This document shows positions 1 through 8,094 of a DNA stretch of 43,034 nucleotides, in pieces. The notes below the pieces were generated by a model. It was not told where the DNA came from. It saw only the letters and a program-made list of their open reading frames with translations, and made no database searches. Location of the stretch: NCBI GenBank assembly GCA_964553405.1, contig CAZKLS010000011.1:1-43034 (forward strand), in the 5' to 3' direction. The first letter of the stretch is position 1. Every line of letters starts with the position of its first letter. The translations under genes and the position numbers were made by a program. The stretch comes from DATIRA01 sp964553405 (GTDB lineage Bacteria; Pseudomonadota; Gammaproteobacteria; Steroidobacterales; Steroidobacteraceae).

Positions 1-789
1 GTCGTCGGCCTCGCGACGGCGGCCAACGTCTTCGTCGGCATGGTCGAGTCGCCGCTGATCGTGAAGCCTTACCTCGCTCGAGTCTCGCGCGGCGAGCTGT
101 TCGCGATCATGGCCTGCGGCATGGCGACCATCTCGGGCACCGTGCTGTTCCTGTATGCGAGCCTGCTCGGCGACGTCGTGCCCGGTGCGATCGGGCACCT
201 GTTCGTGGCCTCGATCATTTCCGCGCCGGCTGCACTCGTGGTCGCGTTCCTGATGGTGCCGCCCGAGGGGGCGCCGACCGGCGGCAGGCTGGAGCTCGAG
301 TCGGGGGCCGAAAACAGCATCGACGCGCTGACACGCGGCACGCTCGACGGCGTGCAGCTGTTCATCAGCATCACGGCCATGCTGATCGTCTTCGTCGCGA
401 TCGTGACGCTGGTGAACCTGGTCATCGAGCCGTACACGCTGCAGGGTGCGATCGGCTGGCTGCTGGCGCCGCTCGCGTGGCTGGCCGGCGTGCCCTGGGC
501 CGAGGCTCGTGACGGTGGCATGCTGCTCGGCACCAAGACCGTGCTGAACGAGCTGGTCGCCTACGTCGAGCTCGCCGGGATGCAGGATCTCTCGCCACGC
601 AGCCGCCTGCTGATGAGCTACGCGCTCTGCGGCTTCGCGAACTTCGGGTCGCTGGGCATCATGATCGGCGGCCTCGGCACGATGTGCCCGGAGCGGCGCG
701 GCGAGGTGATCGGCCTGGGCCTCAAGTCCATCGTGGCCGGCACGCTCGCGACCTGCCTCACCGCGGCGACGGTCGGGTTGCTGCTCTGA
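1..789 (+). CDS. NupC-family concentrative nucleoside transporter, C-terminal part
   Basis: The frame is open from the first base, so the gene starts upstream of the window; about 262 residues are visible. The first visible residues (NVFVG followed by MVESPLIVKPYL) match the conserved core of the concentrative nucleoside transporter (CNT/NupC) family, which imports nucleosides with protons or sodium across the inner membrane. Several hydrophobic segments follow, including a gating-domain-like stretch (VLNELVAYVEL, then SYALCGFANFGSLGIMIGG) typical of the C-terminal half of CNT proteins. It ends with a membrane helix just before the stop. No partner gene lies downstream on the same pathway. 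Family assignment is firm; the substrate range is not visible. Confidence 0.9.
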   Translation, partial: VVGLATAANVFVGMVESPLIVKPYLARVSRGELFAIMACGMATISGTVLFLYASLLGDVVPGAIGHLFVASIISAPAALVVAFLMVPPEGAPTGGRLELESGAENSIDALTRGTLDGVQLFISITAMLIVFVAIVTLVNLVIEPYTLQGAIGWLLAPLAWLAGVPWAEARDGGMLLGTKTVLNELVAYVELAGMQDLSPRSRLLMSYALCGFANFGSLGIMIGGLGTMCPERRGEVIGLGLKSIVAGTLATCLTAATVGLLL

Positions 790-851
790 ACGACAGCGCG
801 GGTCGCGGCGGCTGGCTAGAATGAGCCACGACAATTCCCGGAGTGCGGCAC

Positions 852-1523
852 ATGCTGAAGCTGTATGGTTTCCCGGTCAGCAACTACACGAACATGGTCC
901 ACCTGGCGCTGCTCGAGAAGGCGATCCCCTTCGAGTACGTGCTGACGATCCCGGAGCAGAGCCCCGAATTTCTGGCCAGGAGCCCGCGCGGCAAGGTCCC
1001 GGTCCTGGAGACCCCGCAGGGGTTCCTGAACGAGACCAGCGTGATACTCGAGTACCTGGAGGAAACGGCACCGGCCACGCCACTGCTGCCCCCCGACCCG
1101 TACGCGAGGGCGATGGTCCGCGCGCTGATGAAGGAGATCGAGCTGTACATCGAGCTGCCGGCGCGGGCCTGCTTCCTGGAGGCGTTCTTCGGCGGCAAGC
1201 TGCCCGACGCGATCAAGGACAAGGCGCGGGAGGACCTGCGCGCAGGGTTCGCGACCTTGAAGCGACACGGCAGGTTCAAGCCTTACGTCGCGGGTGAGTC
1301 GTTCACGCTGGCCGACATCGTCTTCCTGTACAGCGTCGATCTCGGCGCGGCGGTGGGCCAGCAGTTGTTCGGCCTGAACCTGCTGGGCGAAATACCGGCG
1401 GCCGGGGCGTTGCTCGAGCGGCTCGCGACGAACCCGCACGTGAGCGGCATCGCCGCGAAGCGCGATGCGGCCATGCCGGCCTTCATCGCCTCCGCGCGGG
1501 AGAGATACCGGAGCGCAGGCTAG
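852..1523 (+). CDS. Glutathione S-transferase family protein
   Basis: A 223-residue protein, the usual length for a soluble GST. The N-terminus (MLKLYGFPVSNYTNMVHLALLEK) is the thioredoxin-like glutathione-binding domain. It carries the cis-proline strand (KVPVLET) and the ETSVILEYLEE segment that binds the glutathione gamma-glutamyl group. The C-terminal helical domain follows and includes FTLADIVFLYS, the conserved N-capping box motif. I chose the ATG at 852 rather than the in-frame GTG at 843, because GGAG lies about nine bases upstream of 852 and the family starts at this point. It probably conjugates or reduces electrophiles in the cytoplasm; the substrate is unknown. Confidence 0.9.
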   Translation: MLKLYGFPVSNYTNMVHLALLEKAIPFEYVLTIPEQSPEFLARSPRGKVPVLETPQGFLNETSVILEYLEETAPATPLLPPDPYARAMVRALMKEIELYIELPARACFLEAFFGGKLPDAIKDKAREDLRAGFATLKRHGRFKPYVAGESFTLADIVFLYSVDLGAAVGQQLFGLNLLGEIPAAGALLERLATNPHVSGIAAKRDAAMPAFIASARERYRSAG

Positions 1524-1588
1524 TCGAGCCGGCTGCTGCAGAAATCCGGCCCCGGGGCCTGCCCGCGGGCCACAGCCAGGAGAGAGTC

Positions 1589-1951
1589 ATGCCCGACAAG
1601 AAATCTGCCAAGCCGCGACGCAAGGCGCGGCCCTCGGGTCTGCCCAAGGCACCGAAGCCCTACCGCAAGTTCATCGTCCGTTTTCCGGCGCTGGCGGGCG
1701 CCTGGGAATCGATCAGCAAGGCCGGCGCGGACGGACCGCTGGACGCCCGCACGAGGCGTCTCGTGAAGCTCGCGGCTGCGATGGGTGCGATGCGCGAGGG
1801 TGCCGTACGCGCAGGGGCGCGCAAGGCGCTGGCCGAAGGCGTCTCGCTAGAGGAGATCGAGCAACTGATCCCGCTGGTCGCCGGTACGCTGGGCATGCCG
1901 TCGGTCGTCGCCTGCTGGAGCTGGATCCGCGACGCGATCGACACGGAGTGA
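1589..1951 (+). CDS. Carboxymuconolactone decarboxylase (CMD/AhpD-like) family protein
   Basis: A 120-residue protein with a strong ribosome binding site (AGGAGAG) just upstream of the ATG. After a basic lysine-rich tail, the core (residues 25-115) resembles CMD-domain proteins: LDARTRRLVKLAAAMGAM, then a helix with GARKALAEGVSLEEIEQLIPL. The family includes gamma-carboxymuconolactone decarboxylase and the peroxidase AhpD. The AhpD-type CxxC redox pair is absent, and the EHxRxAL-like helix reads REGAVRAGARKAL, so peroxidase activity is not supported. Small standalone CMD proteins are often of unknown role. There is no aromatic-degradation operon around it. Confidence 0.7.
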   Translation: MPDKKSAKPRRKARPSGLPKAPKPYRKFIVRFPALAGAWESISKAGADGPLDARTRRLVKLAAAMGAMREGAVRAGARKALAEGVSLEEIEQLIPLVAGTLGMPSVVACWSWIRDAIDTE

Positions 1952-1959
1952 CGCGGCGG

Positions 1960-3186
1960 TCATCGTCTCAGCGCGTCGATGACCGCTGAGACGACGGCCG
2001 CGCCGTTTCCGTCGGGAATCCAGCGCAGCACGATCACCAGGTCGTGCTCGCGATCCACGTACAGGTAGTTGCCGCCGAAGCCGAGTGCCCAGAAGGCGCT
2101 GGCGGGCGCCGCGGGAAGCGGCTTGCGATCAGTGTTCAGCCACCACAGCAGGCCGTAGTCCGGACGCGGTCCGGAGGGCGTGGTCATCGCGCGTATCCAG
2201 GCGGGGCTGACGATCTCCTTGCCGCCCCAGCGCCCCTCCCGCTCGATCAGCAGCCCGAACCGGGCAAGATCCGACGTCGAGATGAACAGCCCGCCGCCGA
2301 AATGGCCGCCGCCCGCCACAGACTGGACGTGCAAGCCGTCGAGCTCGACCCAGGAGTTCTCGTAGCCATGCCAGCGCCAGGTGGAGGACGCGCCGATCGG
2401 GTCCATGATCCGCTCGCGAAGGACTCGTGGCAGAGGCTCCCGCAGCACGTTCAGCAATGACAGCGCCAGCAGGTTGACGCGCACGTCGTTGTATTCGTAC
2501 GTCGAGCCCGGCGTGGCCAGCGGCTGGTTCTGCCAGTCCTGAAGCGTTGCACCGGTCGGGCGGTCCGCCCAGTCCGGCACGTCCCACAGCGTGCCGCGCC
2601 AGTCCGAGCTCTGCTCGAGCAGGTGGCGCCAGGTGATGGCTGAATTGTGCTCGCCCTCGAACCACGGGCCGGGGACGTAGCCCGCCACGGGGTCATCGAG
2701 GCTCGCGATGCGGCCGTCGGCAAAGGCGAATCCGGCGACGGTGGCGAGCACGCTCTTGACGACGCTGAACACCATCTCCGGGCGGTCGACGTCGCCCCAC
2801 TCGGCGACGACCTTGCCGCCCCGCAAGACCATGCCGCTGCCGCCGGCGCGCGTGCCGGTCGGGCCGAGCACGCGGTAGCCAGGCTCGCGCGCCGAGTAGT
2901 GCTCGACGAGGACCGGGCGCAGGTCGGCAGGCTTCGCGACGCTCTTCTGCCGCGCCAGTTCGACGGCGGCCGCCAGCCCGGCGACATCGAAGCCGGCGTC
3001 CGCGGCTTCGAGCATGGCCCATTCGCCGCGCGGCGGTACGTACTCGCCGGCGTGCGCCAATGCTGCCGATGCGACCAGGACCAGTGCGCCGGCCCTGAAG
3101 ACGATCTTCCGGGCGGCGCCGGATCGCGCGTTGCGACGAACAGCGTGAATGCGGCGGAGTCGTACAGCTGAAGACGTGAGAGTCAC
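1960..3186 (-). CDS. Exported class C beta-lactamase-type serine hydrolase
   Basis: About 408 residues from the GTG at 3186. The frame stays open far upstream, but that part is the shadow of the opposite-strand gene. A basic N-terminus and a hydrophobic stretch ending in AHA (about residue 46) look like a signal peptide, so the enzyme should act in the periplasm. The serine-hydrolase core has S-V-V-K (141-144) as the catalytic SxxK, then Y-N-D (232-234) where most relatives have YxN, and a late GFGGNYLYVD segment in the KTG/HxG strand region. This family includes D-aminopeptidases, esterases and class C beta-lactamases, and the substrate cannot be read from sequence. The start codon is uncertain because no ATG precedes the signal. 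Confidence 0.8.
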   Translation of the reverse strand: MTLTSSAVRLRRIHAVRRNARSGAARKIVFRAGALVLVASAALAHAGEYVPPRGEWAMLEAADAGFDVAGLAAAVELARQKSVAKPADLRPVLVEHYSAREPGYRVLGPTGTRAGGSGMVLRGGKVVAEWGDVDRPEMVFSVVKSVLATVAGFAFADGRIASLDDPVAGYVPGPWFEGEHNSAITWRHLLEQSSDWRGTLWDVPDWADRPTGATLQDWQNQPLATPGSTYEYNDVRVNLLALSLLNVLREPLPRVLRERIMDPIGASSTWRWHGYENSWVELDGLHVQSVAGGGHFGGGLFISTSDLARFGLLIEREGRWGGKEIVSPAWIRAMTTPSGPRPDYGLLWWLNTDRKPLPAAPASAFWALGFGGNYLYVDREHDLVIVLRWIPDGNGAAVVSAVIDALRR

Positions 3187-3405
3187 TTGGGAGCCTCGAT
3201 CGAGCGGTTCTGGGACGTATATCGCGCAGCTACGATGACACCCGTCGGCGCGTCGTCGCAAGGCGGGCGTCCTGCCCGCGGGCTCAGTCCCGTTTTGTGA
3301 ACTGCATTCCGCGCTCGCACGCGAAATCTGCTGCACTGCAGCCGGGGCGCAGCGCGGCCACGAGTCGTGCTCTCGCGCCGCGGACGAAGCCGAATCGGTG
3401 GAACG

Positions 3406-3876
3406 ATGGAAGCGCTGGCCTGGACTGACGATGCCGTGAACGCGATGGATCGCGACCCGCGCCGTTTCCCCTATGGCTGTTTCACAGGCGGATCCTCCCC
3501 GCTCGATACAGTGCGCGTGTTCGTCTGGTTCTCGACGCCCGAGGAGCTCCTGCAGCACATCCTCGAGGTCGAGCCGCGGGTGCACGGGCTCGCCCGGGGC
3601 GAGGGCCTGGAGGCTTTCCAGCGGCGGGTCCGGCCGCTGCTGCGGCGTGCAGCCGAAGAGGGGCTGAGCGAGGCGCTGCGCCTCGAGCTCGATCCCGGGC
3701 GCGACGGCGGGTTCGTTGTTGACTGGTGGGGGAGCTTCGACGACCTCAAGTCGGGCCGCGGTGACTTCGCGCGGGCATTGCTCGACGACTTCTTGGTTTC
3801 GAAGCGGCAGGCCTGGAAGCTGGAGCCCGGCGAGGAGAGCCGATTCATCGAGTACCTGAAGAGCTGCCAGGCGTGA
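3406..3876 (+). CDS. Unrecognised 156-residue protein
   Basis: I do not recognise this family. The ATG at 3406 has GGTGGA close upstream; an earlier in-frame start at 3367 would add 13 arginine-rich residues and looks less likely. The protein has no signal peptide or membrane segment. It is acidic and tryptophan-rich, with segments such as VRVFVWFSTPEELLQHIL, a helical charged middle and a FVVDWWGSFDDL strand region, which suggests a small soluble alpha/beta protein. It runs divergently from the exported serine hydrolase, with about 220 bases between them, and nothing in the context suggests a function. Coding potential is supported by the clean start, GC-rich third positions and its length. 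Confidence 0.6.
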   Translation: MEALAWTDDAVNAMDRDPRRFPYGCFTGGSSPLDTVRVFVWFSTPEELLQHILEVEPRVHGLARGEGLEAFQRRVRPLLRRAAEEGLSEALRLELDPGRDGGFVVDWWGSFDDLKSGRGDFARALLDDFLVSKRQAWKLEPGEESRFIEYLKSCQA

Positions 3877-4155
3877 GCGGTCGACACTCACTCCACCGGT
3901 CTCGCCACTGCAGGCCGCTGCCGGGTCCGGAATTCCCGTAGTCAGATAGCGCGGCGCGCCCCGACGCCGACGATGCGCCGCGGTTGCCCGACGGCTGCGC
4001 CGGTCGAAAAATCAAAGACATCATGGATTTGTGGCTCATTTGCGCCATGTGCTGACAAGTCCGACCGGCAACCGGCCGGATCGACGCCGAGCCCGGCGAG
4101 ATCGAGGACAAGTTCAACTGCTCGAGTATGTCCGGACGGCCGGGCTCGCCGGGAC
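3877..4155. other. Gene-free stretch, possible gene remnant
   Basis: A 279-base gap between the unknown gene and the end of cbbR. Bases 4003-4045 are much more AT-rich than their surroundings. On the plus strand a frame running from about 4110 to the stop at 4196-4198 reads QLLEYVRTAGLAGTYPDLF and then PTDELCSE, which looks like the tail of a real protein, but no convincing start or upstream body exists. This may be a decayed gene end, or it may be chance. It also partly overlaps the C-terminal codons of cbbR on the other strand. Confidence 0.2.
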
Positions 4156-5172
4156 CTATCCGGATCTGTTCCCGACCGACGAGCTTTGCAGCGAGTGAGC
4201 ATCGCCGCGATCGGGCGCAAGTAGACGGCGCGTCTCGGCTTCGACCCGCGGCGCGCCGTCCGTCAGAAGATAGTCCCGGAATGCGACGGCGGCGGGTGGG
4301 AGCCACCGGCGCGCGTGGTGCACCACGTACCAGGTGCGGACGATCGGCGTGTGCTCGACGTCGAGCCGTACCAGTGCGCGGCTGTCGAGCTCAAGGAACA
4401 GCGTGTGCGCCGAGGTGAGGCTGATGCCGAGGCGCGACATCACCGCGTGCTTCGCCATCTCGTTGCCGCTCACGGTGATGCGCTCCCGCGGCACGATGCG
4501 GTGCATCTCGAGGAAGGCATCGAGCATCGCGCGGGTGCCCGAGCCGGGCTCGCGCTGGACGAAGCTCTCGTGGCGCAGCTCGATCGGCGGGATCGCCCGC
4601 TCAGCGGCCAGCGGATGATCGGGCCAGGCGATGACCAGGTGCGGGTTCATCGCGAACGGCTCGCGGGTCAGCGGGTCCTCGGCGAGTGCGCGGCGCGTCT
4701 GCTGCGCCTCGGGGCCGCGGCCCATCAGCGCGAGGTCGACTTCGCCGTCCATCAACCGCTGCACCAGGCCCTCGCGCGAGGACACGGCCATGTGCACCGC
4801 GATGCCGGGCGCCCGGCGGCGGAACTCCGCCAGCAGCGGCGGCAGGATGTGCGTGCCGGTCGCCAGGATTCCGAGGTGCAGCGTCCCGTCGTCGCGCTTC
4901 TTCAGCGCGTCCATCTCCTTGGCGAGCAGGCCGAGCCGGCCCTGCACGTCGTTGGCCGCGGCGAGCGTCCGCTCGCCGGCCGCGGTGATCTTGAGCTTGC
5001 GGCCGACGCGGTCGAACGCGGGCGCGCCGAGCACCTTCTCCAGTTGCTTGATCTGCTGGGTGACGGCCGGTCCCGTCATGAAGAGCTCCCGGGCGGCCTG
5101 CGCCATCGAGCCGGCCTCGGCGACGGCCTTCAGCACTTGTAACTGCCGCAAACTGAGATGGTGCCATTCCAT
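4156..5172 (-). CDS. cbbR: LysR-type regulator of the Calvin-cycle operon, CbbR
   Basis: A 338-residue LysR family protein. Residues 5-64 form the winged helix-turn-helix (LRQLQVLKAVAEAGSMAQAA onward, with the conserved TGPAVTQQIKQLE recognition helix). Residues 90-300 form the periplasmic-binding-protein-like effector domain. It is transcribed divergently from cbbL with about 107 bases between the start codons, the standard CbbR arrangement; CbbR proteins activate cbb genes in response to metabolites such as RuBP, PEP or NADPH. The ATG at 5172 sits at the edge of one of two CbbR-like boxes and has no visible Shine-Dalgarno sequence. That fits autorepression and perhaps weak or leaderless translation. 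The C-terminal 20 residues are a non-conserved tail. Confidence 0.93.
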   Translation of the reverse strand: MEWHHLSLRQLQVLKAVAEAGSMAQAARELFMTGPAVTQQIKQLEKVLGAPAFDRVGRKLKITAAGERTLAAANDVQGRLGLLAKEMDALKKRDDGTLHLGILATGTHILPPLLAEFRRRAPGIAVHMAVSSREGLVQRLMDGEVDLALMGRGPEAQQTRRALAEDPLTREPFAMNPHLVIAWPDHPLAAERAIPPIELRHESFVQREPGSGTRAMLDAFLEMHRIVPRERITVSGNEMAKHAVMSRLGISLTSAHTLFLELDSRALVRLDVEHTPIVRTWYVVHHARRWLPPAAVAFRDYLLTDGAPRVEAETRRLLAPDRGDAHSLQSSSVGNRSG

Positions 5173-5216
5173 AAGTAAAACTTATCGAAATATGAATTAA
5201 TACTAAGTTTCGTTTA
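5171..5216. promoter_or_regulatory. Two CbbR-type binding boxes in the cbbR-cbbL divergent promoter
   Basis: The AT-rich divergent region holds two copies of the CbbR consensus TNA-N7-TNA: TAAGTAAAACTTA (5172-5184) and TAAGTTTCGTTTA (5204-5216). They share TAAGT...TTA and lie 32 bp apart, about three helical turns. The first is part of a perfect inverted repeat, ATAAGT-AAA-ACTTAT (5171-5185). In addition AAACTTA (5178-5184) and TAAGTTT (5204-5210) form a larger inverted pair linking the boxes. LysR regulators typically bind a recognition site and an activation site arranged this way. The first box overlaps the cbbR start codon. Confidence 0.7.
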
Positions 5217-5279
5217 TCGACTGGCGGAAATAAAGTGAAAAGAGTGACCGCGGTGGGCGCGGCGACAGAGGAGATGAAC

Positions 5280-6767
5280 ATGGCCAAGGCAGATGCCGCC
5301 AGCGGTGCCGGGGCGGGGCGTCCCGCGACCGGGAACACGTCGAAGCGCTACCAGGCCGGCGTGCTCAAGTACAAGGAGATGGGCTACTGGGTGCCGGGCT
5401 ACGAGCCCAAGCCGACGGACCTGATCTGCCTGTTCCGCATCACGCCGCAGGAGGGCGTCGATCCGCAGGAGGCGGCCGCGGCCGTGGCCGGCGAGTCGTC
5501 CACGGCCACGTGGACCGTGGTCTGGACCGACCGGTTGACCGCCTGCGAGAACTATCGTGCGAAGGCCTACGACGTGCAGCCCGTGCCAGGCATCGAGGGC
5601 CAGTACTTCGCCTGGATCGCCTACGACCTCGACCTGTTCGAGGAAGGCTCGATCGCGAACCTGACCGCTTCGATCATCGGCAACGTCTTCAGCTTCAAGC
5701 CGCTGAAGGCCGCGCGGCTCGAGGACATGTTCTTCCCGGTGGCCTACGTCAAGACCTACAAGGGCCCGCCCACCGGCATCGTCGTCGAGCGCGAGCGCCT
5801 CGACAAGTACGGGCGGCCGTTGCTCGGCGCCACGGTGAAGCCGAAGCTCGGGCTCTCCGGCAAGAACTACGGCCGTGTCGTCTACGAGGCGCTGAAGGGC
5901 GGGCTCGACTTCACCAAGGACGACGAGAACATCAACTCGCAGCCCTTCATGCACTGGCGCGACCGCTTCCTGTTCTGCATGGAGGCCGTCAACAAGGCGC
6001 AGGCAATCAGCGGCGAGATCAAGGGACACTACCTGAACGTCACGGCCGGCACGATGGAGGAGATGTACAAGCGGGCCGACTTCGCCAAGGAACTCGGCTC
6101 CGTGATCGTGATGGTGGACCTGGTCATCGGATGGACCGCGATCCAGTCCATGTCGAACTGGGCGCGCGACAACGACATGGTGCTGCACATGCACCGGGCC
6201 GGCCATGGCACGTACACCCGGCAGAAGAACCACGGCGTCTCGTTCCGCGTGATCGCCAAGTGGCTGCGGCTCGCCGGTGTCGATCACCTGCATTGCGGCA
6301 CGGCCGTCGGCAAGCTCGAGGGCGACCCGTTGACGGTGCAGGGCTACTACAACGTCTGCCGCGACTCCTACACGAAGCAGGACCTGCCGAGGGGCATCTT
6401 CTTCGACCAGGACTGGGCGGGCCTGCGCAAGGTGCTGCCGGTCGCCTCGGGAGGCATCCACGCCGGACAGATGCACCAGTTGCTCGACCTGTTCGGCGAC
6501 GACGTGGTGCTGCAGTTCGGCGGCGGCACGATCGGCCACCCGATGGGCATCCACGCCGGCGCGACCGCGAACCGCGTCGCACTCGAGGCGATGGTGCTGG
6601 CGCGCAACGAGGGCCGGGACATCAAGAACGAAGGTCCCGACATCCTCAGGGCAGCCGCGAAGGACTGCCGTCCGCTCGAGGCTGCACTCGAGACCTGGAA
6701 GGACGTCACGTTCAACTACGCCTCGACCGACACGTCCGACTTCGTGCCGACGGCCAGCGTGGCCTGA
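5280..6767 (+). CDS. cbbL: RuBisCO large subunit, form IC (red-type)
   Basis: Ribulose-1,5-bisphosphate carboxylase/oxygenase catalytic subunit, which fixes CO2 onto RuBP in the cytoplasm. I start at the ATG at 5280 because AGAGGAG lies six bases upstream; this gives 495 residues, close to form IC enzymes. A GTG at 5235 is in frame but lacks a ribosome site. Catalytic residues are all present: KPKLGLSGKNYGR (K187), the carbamylated lysine in TKDDEN (K213 with D215 and E216 as metal ligands) and the loop-6 lysine in VGKLEGD (K345). The wording of conserved blocks (SIIGNVFSFKPLKAARLEDM, FVPTASVA end) is that of form IC, red-type enzymes. It is the first gene of cbbLSX-fbp-prk. Confidence 0.98.
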   Translation: MAKADAASGAGAGRPATGNTSKRYQAGVLKYKEMGYWVPGYEPKPTDLICLFRITPQEGVDPQEAAAAVAGESSTATWTVVWTDRLTACENYRAKAYDVQPVPGIEGQYFAWIAYDLDLFEEGSIANLTASIIGNVFSFKPLKAARLEDMFFPVAYVKTYKGPPTGIVVERERLDKYGRPLLGATVKPKLGLSGKNYGRVVYEALKGGLDFTKDDENINSQPFMHWRDRFLFCMEAVNKAQAISGEIKGHYLNVTAGTMEEMYKRADFAKELGSVIVMVDLVIGWTAIQSMSNWARDNDMVLHMHRAGHGTYTRQKNHGVSFRVIAKWLRLAGVDHLHCGTAVGKLEGDPLTVQGYYNVCRDSYTKQDLPRGIFFDQDWAGLRKVLPVASGGIHAGQMHQLLDLFGDDVVLQFGGGTIGHPMGIHAGATANRVALEAMVLARNEGRDIKNEGPDILRAAAKDCRPLEAALETWKDVTFNYASTDTSDFVPTASVA

Positions 6768-6777
6768 GGAGGAACAG

Positions 6778-7170
6778 ATGAAGATCACCCAGGGAACATT
6801 CTCATTCCTGCCCGACCTGACGGACGAGCAGATCGGCAAGCAGATCGAGTACGCGCTGGAGCAGGGCTGGGCGGTGTCGATCGAGTTCACCGAGGACCCG
6901 CATCCCCGCAACACGATGTGGGAGATGTGGGGGCTGCCGATGTTCGACCTGAAGGACCCCGCCGGCGCGATGATGGAGCTCAAGGAGTGCCGCAAGGTGC
7001 ACGCCGACGCCTACATCAAGCTGAACGCCTTCGATTCGACGCGCGGCTTCGAGACGATGCGGATGTCCTTCATCGTGCACCGGCCGAAAGAGGAGGCACG
7101 CTATCGGCTCGAGCGCGAGGAGGGCCCGGGCCGCACGATCCATTACAAGCTGCAGCGGGCCTGGTCCTGA
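6778..7170 (+). CDS. cbbS: RuBisCO small subunit
   Basis: A 130-residue small subunit starting ten bases after cbbL, with GAGGAGG just upstream of the ATG. The N-terminal block (MKITQGTFSFLPDLTDEQI) and the central EFTEDPHPRNTMWEMWGLPMF segment match red-type CbbS. The C-terminal extension after FIVHRP (ARYRLEREEGPGRTIHYKLQ) forms the beta-hairpin that lines the central pore in form IC/ID hexadecamers. This extension distinguishes red-type from green-type small subunits and agrees with the cbbX gene next door. Confidence 0.98.
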   Translation: MKITQGTFSFLPDLTDEQIGKQIEYALEQGWAVSIEFTEDPHPRNTMWEMWGLPMFDLKDPAGAMMELKECRKVHADAYIKLNAFDSTRGFETMRMSFIVHRPKEEARYRLEREEGPGRTIHYKLQRAWS

Positions 7171-7194
7171 GGACCACGGCCTGAGGAGCCGGGC

Positions 7195-8094
7195 ATGGGC
7201 GGCAAGATCGACCTGAACGCGCTGCTGGCCGAGTCCGGCGTCAGCGAGGTGCTCGATGAGCTCGATCGCGAGCTCATCGGTCTCGTGCCGGTCAAGACCC
7301 GCATCCGCGAGATCGCGGCGCTGCTGGTCGTGGACAAGGCCCGCGCCGAGCTCGGCGTGGAGGGCGAAAAGCCGTCGCTGCACATGTGCTTCACCGGCAA
7401 CCCGGGCACCGGCAAGACCACGGTGGCCATGCGCATGGCCACGCTGCTGCACCGGCTCAGCTACATCCGCCGCGGCCACCTGGTGGCCGTCACGCGCGAC
7501 GACCTGGTCGGGCAGTACATCGGCCACACCGCGCCGAAGACCAAGGAAGTGCTGAAGCGCGCGATGGGCGGCGTGTTGTTCATCGACGAGGCCTATTATC
7601 TCTATCGCCCGGAGAACGAGCGCGACTACGGCCAGGAGGCAATCGAGATCCTGCTGCAGGTGATGGAGAACCAGCGCGAGGACCTGGTGGTGATCTTCGC
7701 CGGCTACAAGAACCGCATGGACACGTTCTTCCAGAGCAACCCGGGGCTCGCCTCCCGGGTGGCCCACCACATCGATTTCCCCGACTACAGCGTCGGGGAA
7801 CTGCAGGCGATCGCCGGGATCATGGTCGCCGAGCTTGGCCTCAAGCTCTCCGATTCCGCGCGCGAGACCGTGGGCGAATACCTGCGCCTGCGGCGCGAGC
7901 AGCCGCACTTCGCCAATGCGCGCTCGGTGAGAAATGCGATCGACCGTGCACGGTTGCGCCAGGCGCGCCGTCTGGTGCAGGCGGGCAGCGTGGACGCGGA
8001 CATGCTGGTGACGCTCGAGGCCGAGGACTTCCGCGCGAGCCGCGTCTTCGCGGCGGCTGCCGACCCGGACGAGCCCAAGGAGGCCGCATGCTGA
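7195..8094 (+). CDS. cbbX: Red-type RuBisCO activase CbbX (AAA+)
   Basis: A 299-residue AAA+ ATPase that remodels inhibited form IC RuBisCO by transiently pulling the large-subunit C-terminus through its hexamer pore. The Walker A motif GNPGTGKTT lies at 68-76 and Walker B with VLFIDEA at 127-133. The pore-loop tyrosine lies in GQYIGHTAPKTKE (about 107-119). Sensor and lid regions follow (FAGYKNRMDTFFQSNPGL, then FANARSVRNAIDRARLRQARR). It starts 25 bases after cbbS and its last seven bases overlap the fbp start. The length and the position directly after cbbLS are typical. Confidence 0.97.
   Translation: MGGKIDLNALLAESGVSEVLDELDRELIGLVPVKTRIREIAALLVVDKARAELGVEGEKPSLHMCFTGNPGTGKTTVAMRMATLLHRLSYIRRGHLVAVTRDDLVGQYIGHTAPKTKEVLKRAMGGVLFIDEAYYLYRPENERDYGQEAIEILLQVMENQREDLVVIFAGYKNRMDTFFQSNPGLASRVAHHIDFPDYSVGELQAIAGIMVAELGLKLSDSARETVGEYLRLRREQPHFANARSVRNAIDRARLRQARRLVQAGSVDADMLVTLEAEDFRASRVFAAAADPDEPKEAAC

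Noticed and set aside
1960..3891. 643-residue version of the serine hydrolase
   Set aside because: The N-terminal 235 residues are antisense to the 156-residue gene, and a signal peptide begins only near residue 260. A start near 3186 is used.
5214..6995. 593-residue minus-strand open frame over cbbL
   Set aside because: It is antisense to the highly conserved cbbL and cbbS and has no recognisable motifs. It is a consequence of high GC.
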